Assembly (NCBI GenBank): GCA_024752435.1
Contig: CP103021.1
Coordinates: 372,001-436,000 of the forward strand
Length of the DNA stretch: 64,000 bases
DNA from: Allantophomopsis cytisporea
Lineage: Eukaryota; Ascomycota; Leotiomycetes; Phacidiales; Phacidiaceae
Direction of reading: 5' to 3'
This document shows positions 43,068 through 55,585 of the stretch, piece after piece (the stretch's first letter is position 1; the number at the start of each line of letters is the position of its first letter). The notes beneath the pieces were generated by a model, which was not told the origin of the DNA, ran no database searches, and saw nothing but the letters and a program-made list of their open reading frames with translations. Made by a program: the position numbers and the translations under genes.

Positions 43068-44380
43068 ATGGCTCGTTCACGCGTAGGACGTGCTCGAGAT
43101 GCGCGCGCAAGTCCAACACCTTCAGCATCCTCATCGCAAGTTCGCGCCCCAGCTGCCACTCGTCGCTCCACTCGCTCTACAAACCGCCTACGTAGCTCTC
43201 TGGTCGATCTCGACGCTGAAGACTACGATCCCGACGACGAGAACAATACCACTTACCCCAGAGTCGAGGGCCCTCGTACCAGGCAGAGCAGTGGAAAGTT
43301 GAGGTTTGTCAAGACTAACGACGGTAATTTCAAAATGGTTCAAGATGTAGGTTTCGCTGTTATTCGCTGGATTTGTGGGCATTGCGTTGACTCCTATGCA
43401 GATTAAGAGACAGGTGAAGTTGGTCACCGAGCAGAAGATCTTGTGAGTTACTCGGGTGCTTAATCGACTGGTTTTGGGCGCATTGTTCTGTGAGCATTGC
43501 GCACTGCTCGATATTTGCATTAAACATCTGATGCTGCAGCTCAAAATCGTTTTCTAGGAACTCCTGCTTGTCTAATGGGTTTGGGACACTTTACTGACTT
43601 TGTATGTTTCAGGCCCGACCGCAAACCTGAGATGGAAGGCTATCCCATGCGAGAGTGGAATATCGAGGTCTACCTCTTGAACGAAAATGGCGAGGAGGTC
43701 CCGGCTACACTCTTTAACAAGGTGGTCTACAATCTTCATCCAACTTTCCCAAACCCAGTTCAAAGTATGTTGTTTTTCAATGGTCCTTGCGGAAGCTCTC
43801 TTGAAGCGCAGCCGCACATTTCTATGAGGCATTTTGCTGACTTGAATAATAGCTTTCACTGAGCCACCTTTCAGATGTCAGAACGAGGGATGGGGAGAAT
43901 TCGACATGACTATTGACCTTTTCGCTTCAGAGAAGGGCGGAAAGAACACTCTCTCGCACGACTTGAACTTCGCAAAGCCAAGATACGAATCTAAGCATAC
44001 TATCAGTTTCCGCAATCCTAACCAGGCTCTTCTAGCACTGCTTCGCGAATCTGGCCCTGTCCCAGGCGAGGATGCCAATGGCAAGCGTAAGGATGGAGAT
44101 GCGAAGAAGAGAAAGAGAGCACCGGCTGTCGACTTTGATAAGCTGGGTGATCAATTGGTTAAGCTGAATGAGGATGATCTTCTTCACGTTGTTCAGATGA
44201 TTCATGACAATAAGGGCGATGACAGTTACACCAAAAACGATATAGAGGGTGAGTTCGTTGATTGTCATAATAGGGGTAGATACTAACAGTCTAATAGCGG
44301 GAGAGTTCCAGGTTGACCTCATGTCTCTGCCAGACAGCCTTATCCGAATGCTTTGGGATTTCGTCAATCCAAGAACCTAA
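43068..44380 (+). CDS. TAF14: Taf14-like YEATS and ET domain protein
   Basis: Exons 43068-43346, 43402-43442, 43613-43764, 43853-44248 and 44298-44380 give 316 aa, with consistent phases. The first exon adds a basic, low-complexity N-terminal extension of about 90 residues absent from yeast Taf14. The YEATS domain begins IKRQVKLVTEQKILPDRKPE and continues with MREWNIEVYLLNENGEEVPA, FNKVVYNLHPTFPNPVQ and FRCQNEGWGEFDM, the acyl-lysine reader fold. A basic linker (GDAKKRKRAP) leads to the C-terminal ET domain (DKLGDQLVKLNEDDLLHVV to LPDSLIRMLWDFVN). In yeast Taf14 is shared by TFIID, TFIIF, INO80, SWI/SNF and NuA3 and binds partners through the ET domain. The 41-nt exon 2 is short but needed for YEATS strand 1. 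Confidence 0.92.
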
Positions 44381-45944
44381 ACCGAATCTATTGAGCAGAA
44401 GACAGAAACCAAAAGCTACCGACAAAAATTTCCCACGACCTTTATCATCTTAAATCCCTCAATGACATGCCGTCATTTTTTACTTTCCCTTCTGATTCTA
44501 TCGCGGGAATAGCAAAGATGGGAAATATAGATCTGAGGCTCTGTCCAATACCGTTCCCCCTTTTTATACTCTTCTTTATCTCGATTGCTCGATTTCTTCT
44601 TTCAGCAGGTCGATTATCTTCTCTTATGTCGAAAATGGCGTTCACAGCGGTCGGATTTCCACTTTCTTACTACGGATCGAATCGATTTCTTTACTCTCGA
44701 ACCTGTGACAGAGATGAGTCATGAGAGCGTTGGTGTGGTGATTAGTGGTGGCGGGAAAGGGGATGGGTACAGACTGCCAAGCGTTATCTTGAACGTCAGC
44801 GTGATAGTACGATCGTGCGGTAACAAGACGAAATTCTGGGGTCAAAGTCTGAACAATTCTCAGCTGTCATTTTTGGCCTGCGTTGATTTTTTTGAGGGCT
44901 CTGACTGCCTCCTTTACATGTCTTCTTCCTGGCCTTGTGGATGGAGCTGCGCTTATGTGCACATTGGGTGAGCTTGGTGGAGAGGGCTTATTATGGCACT
45001 ATACTCCTGGTGTACCTGGCGTAGAAAATTGAATTTCTTTCGAGATTGACGGCATCTTATGATTTGATACGGATATTTTGTGATATATGAGATGTGTGTT
45101 GAAACCATGGTTATGGGAGTTTGAGGAGCATTGATTGAGGCTCTTATTCTTACCAGCTCTACTTGATTATGTGACATCTCCAGCCCCTTTGTTGCGGCAA
45201 TTTCACTCTTCACAGGATTTTTGTTTCTGAGCACAACTATCTTATCCTGCATTATCTCGTGACATTGGCCGGAGCCGTAAATTCTCACTACATAAAAAGA
45301 ACGTTTGTACGAAGGTAAGATGACTTAAGCACGCGAGATACCGCTGCTATGGCCACATGGGGAAGTACCCAGGTAGCAAAGGACCAGCGCAGCTTCTGAT
45401 CGTTTGATGGTGGGGAATTGCTGGATGATAACGACTAAACATATGATGACAACGGTAATAATGGTGACGATAAACACAGAGTTGAGTGCCAAGGCACGAA
45501 TTTGTACATCTCACTACCGACCATAATATTGTAGTTTTGAAGGGCCTGAACTGCAGGAGCAAGGTACGACGCGTAGTCTTCGTTATATATACTTGCTCTT
45601 CGAGGCGTGTATATAAATTTACATAATTAAACATCAAGGCTAACGAGTATAATAGTGGAGAGACATAATGACAAGGCTATGCTCTTATTCCACCACGCTT
45701 GAAAGTGATATTAGCACTCAAATCAAGCGTAAAGCCCCTTTCGTGATGGTGAAGCTGCTCTACCTGTCCCAACCGCATCGGCTTTCCACATGCCCAGCTT
45801 GCTATATAACTTCAGTCTACCAGCTCTTGGATTCGACTGACCGCATCATAGCTGTGTTCCCAGGGGGCTCTAAACGATGTGTCTCCCTGCCACTCAATTC
45901 TCACCCACTGCCCAGTCTTTTCGTATTCCGATATAACCATAACC
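44381..45944. other. Intergenic region between convergent gene ends
   Basis: This 1.56 kb lies between the TAF14 stop (+) and the DUF4604 stop (-). It contains only short, mutually overlapping frames of random composition. I see no repeats or RNA genes. Confidence 0.5.
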
Positions 45945-46511
45945 TCAATCTTCATCAAAGCTCAACTTGATCTTCTTTGCCTTCTTCTTCCCACCCGCAT
46001 CCGAACCCTTCGCACCCTTCACAGTCTTCACACTATTCCCACTCTTCTCATCCTTCGTCTTCTCCTTCTCAGCCATCAACAACTTCCCCAAAGCCCCTCC
46101 ATCCCTAACCCCCTCCTCATAAGTCCTTCTACTCCAATCATCCCCCTCCCCCTCATCCCCACCAACAACCCTCCCCTTCCTCTTCCGCCCACCCCCAATC
46201 GCAACCTTCTCCGACTCTCTCTTCCTTTCCACACCGTTCTCCTCTCCTCCTTCCCCACCACCCTCCACATCTTTCTTCGCCTCCTCATCCTGTACTTCAG
46301 CGCCTTCCTCTGGCGCAGCAACTACATTCCCCTGCTCATCAACTACAACCGGCGCCTCGTCCTCCACCTCGGCGGCATCGCGCTCGCGTCGTGGCCGTGC
46401 GATTGCTCGTTCGTGGCGCCCGTCTGAAGGACCTTGGGCTGCGCGTAGAGCTTGGAGGAAGGGCGGGAGGGTTGTATCATAGGAGAGGTTTTTGGGGGTT
46501 ATTTTCGACAT
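45945..46511 (-). CDS. DUF4604 family protein (KIAA1143-like)
   Basis: A single exon encodes 188 aa. The N-terminal signature MSKITPKNLSYDTTLPPFLQ and the PVVVDEQGNVV block, together with a C-terminal KKKAKKIKLSFDED, match DUF4604, a eukaryotic family that includes human KIAA1143. The middle is highly charged (Glu/Gly/Lys/Arg) and predicted disordered. Function is unknown; the basic tail suggests a nuclear location. The overlapping plus-strand frame (45879-46427) is a Leu/Pro/Ser-rich shadow of this Glu/Gly/Arg-rich gene and is rejected. The gene is intronless and its start is at the first conserved Met. Confidence 0.85.
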   Translation of the reverse strand: MSKITPKNLSYDTTLPPFLQALRAAQGPSDGRHERAIARPRRERDAAEVEDEAPVVVDEQGNVVAAPEEGAEVQDEEAKKDVEGGGEGGEENGVERKRESEKVAIGGGRKRKGRVVGGDEGEGDDWSRRTYEEGVRDGGALGKLLMAEKEKTKDEKSGNSVKTVKGAKGSDAGGKKKAKKIKLSFDED

Positions 46512-47578
46512 TGTATGGGGTTTGGAATGATTTGTGATGCGCTGGTTGGTGAAATCGGATTGCGTGTGGGGTGAGGCTGGCTCGGAGATGCGGGATCGAG
46601 AGTGAAACAGATGACTGAAGCTTGGAGCTTCGGATTTGAAGATGCTACTTTGGATGGTGATATGCGCTGGAATAGATGATGAGGTTTCTCGTAGTGGTGT
46701 TGTGCGTGGATTGGTGAAGATCTGGTGGTGTTTTTGGCGGGGACTGGACTTCTGTGGACTTTCAAGGAAGGTAGTTACTTTGTTCTTGCTTTACGAATTA
46801 CTCTCGCCTTAAGCCAATTTCACATTTGATGCTTCAATCTCTCAATTGATTGTTTTTCACGATTTATCAATACTCTTTCGATTCAATCGGATTCGCGTCT
46901 GCTTCGGGAGTTGGGGCACGCGACGCGACTCTGATGAAATGCGCTGTGCTTCTTACAGCGATATGGTAAACTCGAAGGTTAGCTGTTACTGTGCATGGAA
47001 TGCATGTTGAATGCCTGTCTTATCCGTTGCTATTTACAGATATGCACGCGTCTTTATCTCGTGTGGAGAGCAGCTCTCAGGATTCCCCTTCTTTTCTTCT
47101 TCTGTGTTTTATGCATATCAAGAAGGGAAGTAGCTGAGTCCGGACTATATATTTTATCTTGTCTGTTTCTCTATGAAGATGCTGGATGTGAGTAGAGTAG
47201 AACTTGGAAAGGTCTTTACATTTGCATAGGTACTCTGTCCGCTAATATCGAGTGGGATTGAAGACGCATGAAAAGTGCTGGTCTGCTCGTATCTGTATAT
47301 TCATGCACATCAGAAGCCACTGAGGAAGATGATCAATAGGAGTACCTGTATGTATATAATGTCATGATACATAGTTCATTTGTGCTGGTGTTTAGGCACG
47401 TCAGGGTAGCTTTAAGCAGTATTCTAGCTTGGATCCAGTCTGGAGCTTTATCCCCGACATTTTGCAGGGAAAGGTAAGGTAGGCTGGTGGATAAGATAGC
47501 GCTTTGGAAGGAAGAAGGGTCGTTTGTTAGACCTGTCAAGAACCGACGCTTTATCATCTGTATTGTTAATCGATGAAA

Positions 47579-47603
47579 CAAATCAAATCAAATCAAATCA
47601 AAT
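47579..47603. repeat. Microsatellite (CAAAT)x5
   Basis: Five perfect CAAAT units in intergenic DNA. Confidence 0.95.
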
Positions 47604-48561
47604 CCAAAAAATTCCCGAGGAAATGCGACGCTGTGGAGGAGAAACATGGAGAAATGATTGCTACGTATCCAGATTGTTTGTATAAAAATTAGATATATCA
47701 TAAATCGTCCGACCTAATTTGATGTTTCATTCTACCACCTTAGCTGTTTGACTTATCATTGTATACATCGTAGGCCTACTGTACAGTGCTAGTTAAATGC
47801 CATTCCGACTGTGTCCCGCTCTCTCCGGCTCCACCTGTCAAGAAAGATAAATATGCTTACTGTGGCGTTCTGGAACTTCTTATATGCATATCCGTGACTG
47901 TAACTGAAATATATTTGATGTCCCCTGGTGCTGGTGTTGTGTTAATAAGTCCAAGATACAAATAATTCTTTGCCAATTGACCATAGTAGCTCCTTAATTC
48001 CTGGCCGATAAAAGAAGTCGAGGCAGTTGATCTTATAAGACAGATATGTATACCCGTTTGTATCTGTATATATATATAATCTTGCCGGGGCAACACAGAA
48101 TGTGTTTACAGATCTAAAAGACTTGCTTTTTATGATACTCTTCGAATTAGACATTCGTGACAATAAGTTTCACAATGTTTAAAATAACACTTGTATACAA
48201 TAAGAAACATCCTCAATCTTCCCATCTCTTGAGGACATAGATCAATGGTTGATATCTTCTATTTCTTCTCTTTTCTTCCTTTCATTACTATTCTTCCCTT
48301 CTCTTTTCTACTTTCAAGTGAACTCCACTCCTATCCTCTGTCCACCTCCCTCCTCCCTCTTCTCTCCCTTCCTTCGTCTCCCCCCTCTTAATACATAACT
48401 GTTGTCCAGTCGCCAATGTTGCCAATGCCAAGCATATACGCGAATCCGGACAAATGCCCACAACAAAAGGCCTGTCTCGTTCGTACCAGTCCCAGGACGG
48501 TCCAGCTCCAAAAAAGATCCCAGATCTCCACCGCATCTTCCCCCCAAAAAGAAAGCCAAAC

Positions 48562-48588
48562 TCCACCTTGTCCACCTTGTCCACCTTG
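48562..48588. repeat. Tandem repeat (TCCACCTTG)x3
   Basis: Three perfect 9-bp units, with a partial fourth (TCCACACTG). The period is a multiple of 3, so overlapping frames stay open, which explains the chance ORFs here. Confidence 0.95.
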
Positions 48589-49385
48589 TCCACACTGTGT
48601 GCACTGAACTATACATTGCACAGTCTGATCCCGAAAAACTACTGCTAACTAAACCCATAAAGCTCTCATAAACTCATAAACTTGCCTGGATACTGCTTGG
48701 GAACTGCCTGGAAGGGTCCGTCTAAATTCGCCTTGAAACCACCCGAAGAGAACATCTCTCTCTCCCTCCCTAAATCGCTTTGTCTTTGCCGACGCTCAAA
48801 CTTATTCGCTGCTGACTGTCCTCTGTGCCAACATCCAAAAGTTGTACAGTCACGTAGAAAAGGACACACAGAGTTCACGACCTCTCAACTAAGTACTAAA
48901 ATCTACACCAGCACCAACCCCAACCAAACTTGTCGCGGTCTTGTCATCGACCACGACAATTCCCACATCAACATCAATTATCATTTAAAAGTATCGGATG
49001 TCCTAGTCACACACTCCTCCGAACCTCGAAAACGGGTCCCGTACATCTGCACCAAGCTGAGCTGTCAACGAACAGACCAGCAATCACCACAACCACCGCC
49101 TACCTCTAATCGCAACACAACACAGCTTTCTGTTAACTAGGAGAGTACTTCTCCAGTCGCTCGTTTCCCATCGGCCGCAAAGATCGCTCCCATCTTACCC
49201 GAGATTGTGGAAGCTCCTGTGTATACCTCGATCTTACGAAATCGATACATCTCTGTGCATCTCGAGCACAAGCAAAGAGACGGACAAAGCATACCTTACA
49301 TACCCCCATTGAAGGGCCACTGTTAGGTGGAACCAGAGCATTCAGTCCTTAGTGGGCAGGACTACACCAGACAGCAGCTGTCACC

Positions 49386-51166
49386 ATGGGTTTCGTACAA
49401 AGGGTGATGAAGCGCATACCTTCATCAGCGCCCTCGGAACTTCCAATACTTGATGAGTCGAAGATGGGCAAAGGAAAGACGCAATCTAGACTGGCTTTCT
49501 TTCGGCGGCCGCTGAGATTACGGGGCAACTCCAGCATTTCCATACCTCTGGGCGTGGTGCTCCTCTTTCCTTGCATTGTTATTATCTTGATTCTCGTACT
49601 GTTTGTGAGACATCCTTCGAGTCCGGGTCGCATGTTAATGCCTGCTGGAGCACCACCAGCTATTAGGTATGTTTATTCAAGATGTGAAAGGTTGAGAGGA
49701 ATTGTGGCTAATGTGCCCTTTCGCGTGATATAGAAAGATTAGTGAAGAGCATGACAAGGTTTTCCACACGGGTTGCTTAGAGCCAGACACGTCGAAACCA
49801 AGGGCGAATGCCGCATTCGTGGTTCTCGCAAGAAATAAGGAGTTGGACGGTGTCATACAATCAATTAAGTCCATCGAGCGCCATTTCAACCGTTGGTATC
49901 ATTACCCATACGTATTCTTGAACGATGGAGAATTCAACGAGACATTCAAGGCTGTCATTCAGAACTACACGAGTTCCTCGGTGGAGTTTGGAAAGATTGA
50001 CCCTAGCATGTGGGGATTCCCAGATTGGATTGATCCTAAGGTCGCCAAGGAGGGTATCGCAAAGCAGGGTGATGCTGCTATCATGTATGGTGGAATGGAG
50101 AGTTATCACGCTATGTGCCGATTCTATTCTGGGTATGTTTGCATGTAGATGTATGGAGAATTGGACTGTGGCTAATTGTTCACAGATTTTTCTACAAGCA
50201 CGAATTGTTGGCCAAGTATGAATGGTACTGGCGATTGGAGCCAGAGATCAAGTATTTCTGCGATATCACATAGTACGTATTTTTCAAAATTCGCTTTGGC
50301 TGCAAAACTGATTTTGTATAGCGATCCATTCCTCAAGATGATTGAAACGAACAAGACCTATGGATTCACGATTGCAGTCAAGGAATTGAAGGAGACCGTT
50401 CCCAACATCTTCCGTTATGCTTCAGCATATAAGAGAGTCAACAACCTGACATCCCAAGGACTTTGGGAGATGTTCGTCGAACCACAACCTGAAGAGCTAA
50501 AGGAAGCTCCAGGAGAGGACCAGTCCAAGCTTCCGCTTCCCGAAGAGATCCTCCGCGGTGATCCCGCCAAGGCCTCTCTCCCTGATATTGACCCTGACAA
50601 CATGGAGGGCGAGAAATACAACATGTGCCATTTCTGGTCGAATTTCGAGATTGCCCGATTGAGCTGGTTCCGAAGCAAGGAATATGAGGATTTCTTCCAG
50701 ATGATGGACAGAAGTGGTGGATTCTGGATGGAGCGAGTAAGTAGCCTCTTTCAACACTTAAATCCCCCCTTCAAAACCCCCGCACACCAAAAGTTCTCTA
50801 TCCTGATGCTAATTTTTCTGTCAGTGGGGTGATGCTCCAATTCATTCCCTCGCCGCCGGCGCCCTTCTCGCCCCCCGCGACATCCATTACTTCCGCGACT
50901 TCGGCTACCGACACACAACCATCCAGCATTGCCCGGCCAATGCACCAGCACGCCAATTGCCGCGCGAGCCATTTCTCGAGAAAACGACACTCGATGAGAA
51001 GAAGCGCAAGGAGGAGGATGAGTACTGGGAGTCCTGGGATGCCGAGAAGGAGAATGGTGTTGGATGTCGGTGCCGTTGCGATACGGATATCGTTGATGTC
51101 GAGGGCAAGCAGGGCAGTTGTCTTGCTGAGTGGGTTGATGTTGCTGGTGGCTGGGCTAGTCCGTAG
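49386..51166 (+). CDS. Golgi alpha-1,2-mannosyltransferase, GT15 (KRE2/MNT1/KTR family)
   Basis: Exons 49386-49666, 49734-50132, 50186-50272, 50322-50736 and 50825-51166 give 507 aa. It has type II topology: a basic cytosolic N-terminus of about 50 residues and a signal anchor at 51-74 (ISIPLGVVLLFPCIVIILIL). The lumenal catalytic domain follows, with GT15 motifs in order: ANAAFVVLARNKELDGV, YHYPYVFLNDGEFNETFK, YWRLEPEIKYFCDITYDPF, YNMCHFWSNFEIARLSWF, and GDAPIHSLAAG to HYFRDFGYRHTTIQHCP. The Glu in RLEPE corresponds to the residue proposed as nucleophile in Kre2-type enzymes. It adds alpha-1,2-linked mannose from GDP-mannose to O- and N-glycans. The Cys-rich C-terminus (CRCRCDTD) followed by a GSCLAEW motif recalls the KTR4/5-like branch. 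Confidence 0.93.
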
Positions 51167-52422
51167 TCAGGAGGGAAAGGTCAAGAAAAGATGGGTTGGG
51201 TGCAATGAAGAGTAATGTAGATTTTTTTGTGCGAAATTTGTGCATCTGGTGTGCTTCGTGTGATGGGTGAAAGGGAGGATTTGAATGGGGTAAAGGTTGG
51301 GAGTTGACAGGGATGAGAAGAGGGCGATTGAGTTTTGGCTGAGCCCTTGTGGACAGGTGTGGATGTCGAGTTCGATTTCCATTTGGTGGTTGCTCTGCTG
51401 CTTCTGGCTGTGGTGACGCGGGTGTGGTGATGGGGTGTAGGTATGGTCTGCATTGTGGCGTTGGGGATGGGACTTTCAAAGATACAACTATTTATTTCGT
51501 CTGTGTCTGTCTGTCAGCCTTGCTGGATTGTATGTGATCGTGAGGCTGGGTATGATCGAGTAGGGCTAGGACGGTGGTCTGGGTGGGACTGGGGGGAGAG
51601 GGGGGAGGACACGGGAGAAGAGAGAAATGAGGGAGACCAAGTGGAAGGTTTTTAAGATTTTATTTTCTGTCTTTGATTTTTCCCTTCTCCTTCCTCTGCG
51701 TCTTTTCTTTCTTATTTCTCTAGCATACTGCATTTTTAATATCGTTTGCTATGGTGGTCCACATCGGGCATCTTGGACTTAATGGACTGTTGGCTGTTGA
51801 TGCCATGAGATCAAGGTTGGTGTGATATCAATACCATCACTGAGAAGTTTTGAGAAGAGAGTATCGATATCACTTCCCCGCGAATTAATCGCAACATTGG
51901 AGAATATTGTTTGCGCAGGTACTGGCAGGGTTGGATCCTGAAGCTTGGAGATGCAGCACTTATGGGTGGCTGTGAGGCTGTTGGCTACCAATCATTGATT
52001 GAGTCGAGTAGTTATTTCATGCAGCTTCGCCACGTCGACCGCTGACCATACCCACTCGCTCATATCATTATATTCATTTGCTGCTCTCCACTTTGCCAGT
52101 TCTGCTTGCTCATATACTAGAGTGGTTTTCTTCCAATGATAATCGATTTTATTGGAACTGCTCACATATTTAGTCATTGCCTGGGCATTGCTTTGACTTC
52201 TTTCCCGTCTTTTTTCACCTAATCTTTCCAACAAGGCTGTGAGAACATCTATACTCCTCGAAATGGTCTATTAACCTTCTTACGTCTAATAACTTCAATA
52301 TACATCGAACGACCCTTGTGATCAAAGCTGTTTGTTACAGCAGTGCTTCTATTACTGTAAGTCCAAACTTGTTCGGATATATCATACAAAAGTTAAGATC
52401 AAGCAGCAAAGCTCTCACTACA
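51167..52422. other. Intergenic region upstream of the decayed gene
   Basis: This 1.26 kb carries the GT15 3' UTR. Two minus-strand frames (52234-51992 and 51991-51779) are 70-80 residues and abut one another, but no family is recognised. No repeats are seen. Confidence 0.45.
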
Positions 52423-54680
52423 ATGGCACTCTCTCAAGTCTCCCCTCAATGGGATATCTCTCATACGACATTCGCCTCCACAGACCGACTTCGAGCCCTC
52501 ATCAGCGCTGTCTCCCGAGACGATGTCCAGCCACAAGCTATACTTGCTGCATAAGCATTCGGATTTGGACTTCAGGTCTCTCCAAAGCGATTCGATGAAG
52601 CAATTATGGCTCTCCAAGGCAACGAGTCGACCAGACTTGCCAATTTCAAAATAATCATTGGACTGGAATCCGGTGGCTTGATCCGCGAAATTCGATCGTC
52701 AACAGCGCTTCTGAGATTCTTCCTCTTTGTCACTGCAGCCAAGACTTGCTACAGCAACAACACAATTGGGGACTTCATGTTTGAACTGATGTCAATCTCA
52801 GGCGTCGTATCAGATTATCCGGTTGCTGCCACTCAACTAACACAGCTCATAAATACCTTTGCAGGGCATTCTGAAGGGATTGTGCCGAGTGGCCTGATGT
52901 GTGAAGTAATGAGTGCCCTAAGCAGTACTCAGCTCACTTCGAGGCCAATCAGCGTGTTTGGTAACATCGAACCAACCACCTTGGCCAGATTGATATACCA
53001 AATTCTCGAGAGTCTTCGTGATGACACCGTGACAAGTATCATAATCAGTGGATCTCGGAGCATTGTGTGGTTGTCCACCTTTTTTCCTTTGGCTACTGCC
53101 CGAACAAGTCAGTGTTATGGTTTGATGACAAGCTCATCATGGGAGCAAGCTCTGGCAAACTTGCGATAGTATTTTCCACAACTTGTCGCGGTAAAAGCTC
53201 ACTTGATCTGCCGCAGCCTTGGGAGACGAAGATTTGGAAATCTGAAAGAGACCTAACTTCTTTCGTATTCGAACTCTCTGATAACGACAATCCTTATCTC
53301 GATTTTATACCAATTGAACAGATGAAGAAGCACTTCTCCGTATGGCTTCTCGGTAACATAACCTGGAACCGCAATCCTCAAGCTTACGAGCCAATTGGAC
53401 TGCTTGGGGCAGTTGCAGGTGCTCTCATATGTTTTGCCTGCTCAGCTGGTAAATTCCACAGAAGAGGTTATCCCGAGACTCGATCCCGGTTGAAAAAAAG
53501 CCTGAGCAAGGAGTGGTTTTCAAACCATACGAATATAATGCACGAATATGGTTGGGATGAGAGTATCAAAGTAGCACAAGAGTCATGTTTGAAAGATCTG
53601 CTGGACGGGTTAGAGAGCGGTCCTAAGCGTAGCGAGCAGTGGCCTTATGTCAAACTGTAGAGAAAGATTGAACTGGAATTGATGGTGTGGCCAAGGTCAA
53701 CTTCCACGAAACTCTTGAACCATGCCCAAATTATAGCTGCTCATGCTATATCTATTGCTACAAGCTGGAATGCCTCTGGTCATCGACGTTGTTTTAGCCG
53801 AAGTGCGCTTGAACCTACAAAGATGATTAACCTCTTGGTCTCACATGAGGGCCTGGATCTGGAAACATTTGAACAGCACATCATTAGAAACTTACTTCCT
53901 GGTATATCCGACTTTTCAAAATCTAGTTTAGTCATCTCTTGGAACGGTTATGTGGCTGGCAGATCGATATTGTGGGAGATATCAACGCGACCTCACAACA
54001 TTCTTTGTTGGCGGTTTTGGAAGGGGAACATCAGAAGAAACAGCCTTCGATACAACAGCACCAGCGAATCGAATACCTATATACGTTTGGGGTTTCACCA
54101 GCAACCCTAGTATAATTACATCAAACAATTTCACGACTTGCAACCTCAATGTGAGACAACACAATTAAGATTTGATCACGATGTTTCCGTCTCCGGTCCG
54201 AACCCCCAGGTCAGAACTTTTGCCGTTGAAGTTAGCCCAGATGGTGCATCGCCGAAGTTGCTTTATATAGATTGGATCGAGTCGATTGCTGCTCTCGCCA
54301 CCGCAACACATCTCTTCAAGGATGATCTCGAAAACCTAGAGGAGGAAGGACAGCTAGCGGAGGAGCTTCGAAGGAGTCAACCAGTGATGTGGCGACCAAG
54401 CTTTAATATGGAACTACCCCGATGTACGGTGTTACTCAAAACCTATGGAGATGAGGAGCTTCGATTCTTTGTTGCAGGAGTAGCATCGTATGAACTATCG
54501 CGTGGCGTGAAAACTGGTGCTCTTCATATTGTCCGTCACTCAACGACGACTCTCCTCTCAAGCATTAAATCTGCAACAGATCGTCGGGAACGGCTGCTGC
54601 ATGAAAGGATCGGAGAGGATCCATGGGGTGATAGTGTACTATCACTTCCTAGAAATTTGATGGCTGTCATTATATGTTGA
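52423..54680 (+). pseudogene. Decayed gene for a large uncharacterised fungal protein
   Basis: Coding-like sequence runs for about 2.26 kb on one strand, but in pieces. It starts well (MALSQVSPQWDISHTTFAST) and meets an in-frame TAA at 52552-52554, after which the same frame continues seamlessly (AFGFGLQVSPKRFDEAI) to about 53085. A one-base shift there, another near 53131, a stop at 53658-53660 and further frame changes around 53940-54130 follow. The end is a clean open stretch (54138-54680) closing with MAVIIC. No splice pair accounts for all the breaks, although a 51-nt in-phase GT-AG segment (about 52526-52576) could in principle skip the first stop. The pieces resemble, from memory, a large ascomycete family of unknown function with N-termini of the type QWD...F.S..RL. 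An intact paralogue may exist elsewhere in the genome. Confidence 0.75.
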
Positions 54681-55575
54681 GGCTTAACATTAACAAGATT
54701 GGAATCCCTGGAGATCTCATACGCTTTGAATAGCTGATAGATCGTAACTCAGCTCCTAGACATCTGCTATCTGCAAAGTCATTCAGAATTCCTTGAGCAT
54801 TATATAATTGTTTATCATTCTTTCATAAGCCTTCAATAATTAACCACAAGAAGTGCCCGTAACTACTAAAAATATTAAACTTCTTACACTTGAACACAAC
54901 AAGCATCGTACCGTATCGGAAGTCGTTCCGCGTACCTACGCAACCTCAGCTATTCATATACCCTCCAACGCGAAAGCCCAGAATCAATACCCACGTGCTA
55001 CCAATCACAACACCACAGCAATCCCAAACCCCACAATTAGGATTCCGCTAAGTACTAGAGTACATACAGTACAGAATACAGGACGCGTTGTCACACGTTC
55101 TCCACACCTGCCGCCTCTTCCGCTCTCATACATGGGCTCCAAATGGCTTGCCGCATTTGGAATCTCCCACGCACGCCTAGTCCTATGCACCCCGCAATAT
55201 ACTGTTTTAGCCGATTGAGGGGCGGCGATCAACCGTTGCTGTACAGTGAGTACGTTGTGGACTGATTCGCACTGGCTCGTTGGAGGGATAAAGTAATTTC
55301 AAAGTGGATACTGTTCATTGTTGAAGTGATGTTGATCCACACGAATATCCGAGTTGTTATTTGGAAACACAACATCGTCGAGAGTGAGGTAATTATCATA
55401 CCATTTAAGCTTGGATTCCTTTGCTGAGGGACATGTTCAGGCATGTGAACTTTCGTACTTCGTATATTGATTACTACAGACTTTGTGGGAGAGTTTCTTG
55501 GGAGTTTCGTCGCTCCCCAGTCCATTCGCAGCACTGCTATGAGAGGACTAGCAGTTGGCGGAGAAGAATAGTGTT

Positions 55576-55585
55576 TGCGGGGTAA
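55576..55585 (+). promoter_or_regulatory. TGCGGGGTAA element, copy 1 (possible CreA site)
   Basis: The 10-mer TGCGGGGTAA contains GCGGGG, which fits the SYGGRG consensus of the carbon-catabolite repressor CreA. The identical 10-mer recurs at 56007-56016. Alcohol oxidases in many fungi are repressed by glucose, so the site is plausible, but the consensus is short. Confidence 0.4.

Larger units (their letters stand above)
46512..49385. other. 2.9 kb intergenic region upstream of the mannosyltransferase gene
   Basis: This holds divergent upstream regions of the DUF4604 (-) and GT15 (+) genes. It includes a (CAAAT)5 array, a 9-bp tandem, and a C/A-rich stretch (48900-49380) that looks like a long 5' leader. 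Several 70-150-residue frames between 48288 and 49140 overlap on both strands and show no domain; I do not call them genes. Confidence 0.45.

Noticed and set aside
45879..46427. 182-codon plus-strand ORF
   Set aside because: Leu/Pro/Ser-rich antisense shadow of the DUF4604 gene.
48402..49140. Plus-strand ORFs of 63-152 codons
   Set aside because: Helped by the 9-bp in-frame tandem repeat and C/A-rich leader; no domains. They may include uORFs of the mannosyltransferase mRNA but cannot be supported as genes.
54853..55218. 121-codon plus-strand frame
   Set aside because: Begins with a non-ATG codon, Thr/Pro/Asn-rich, and no family recognised.
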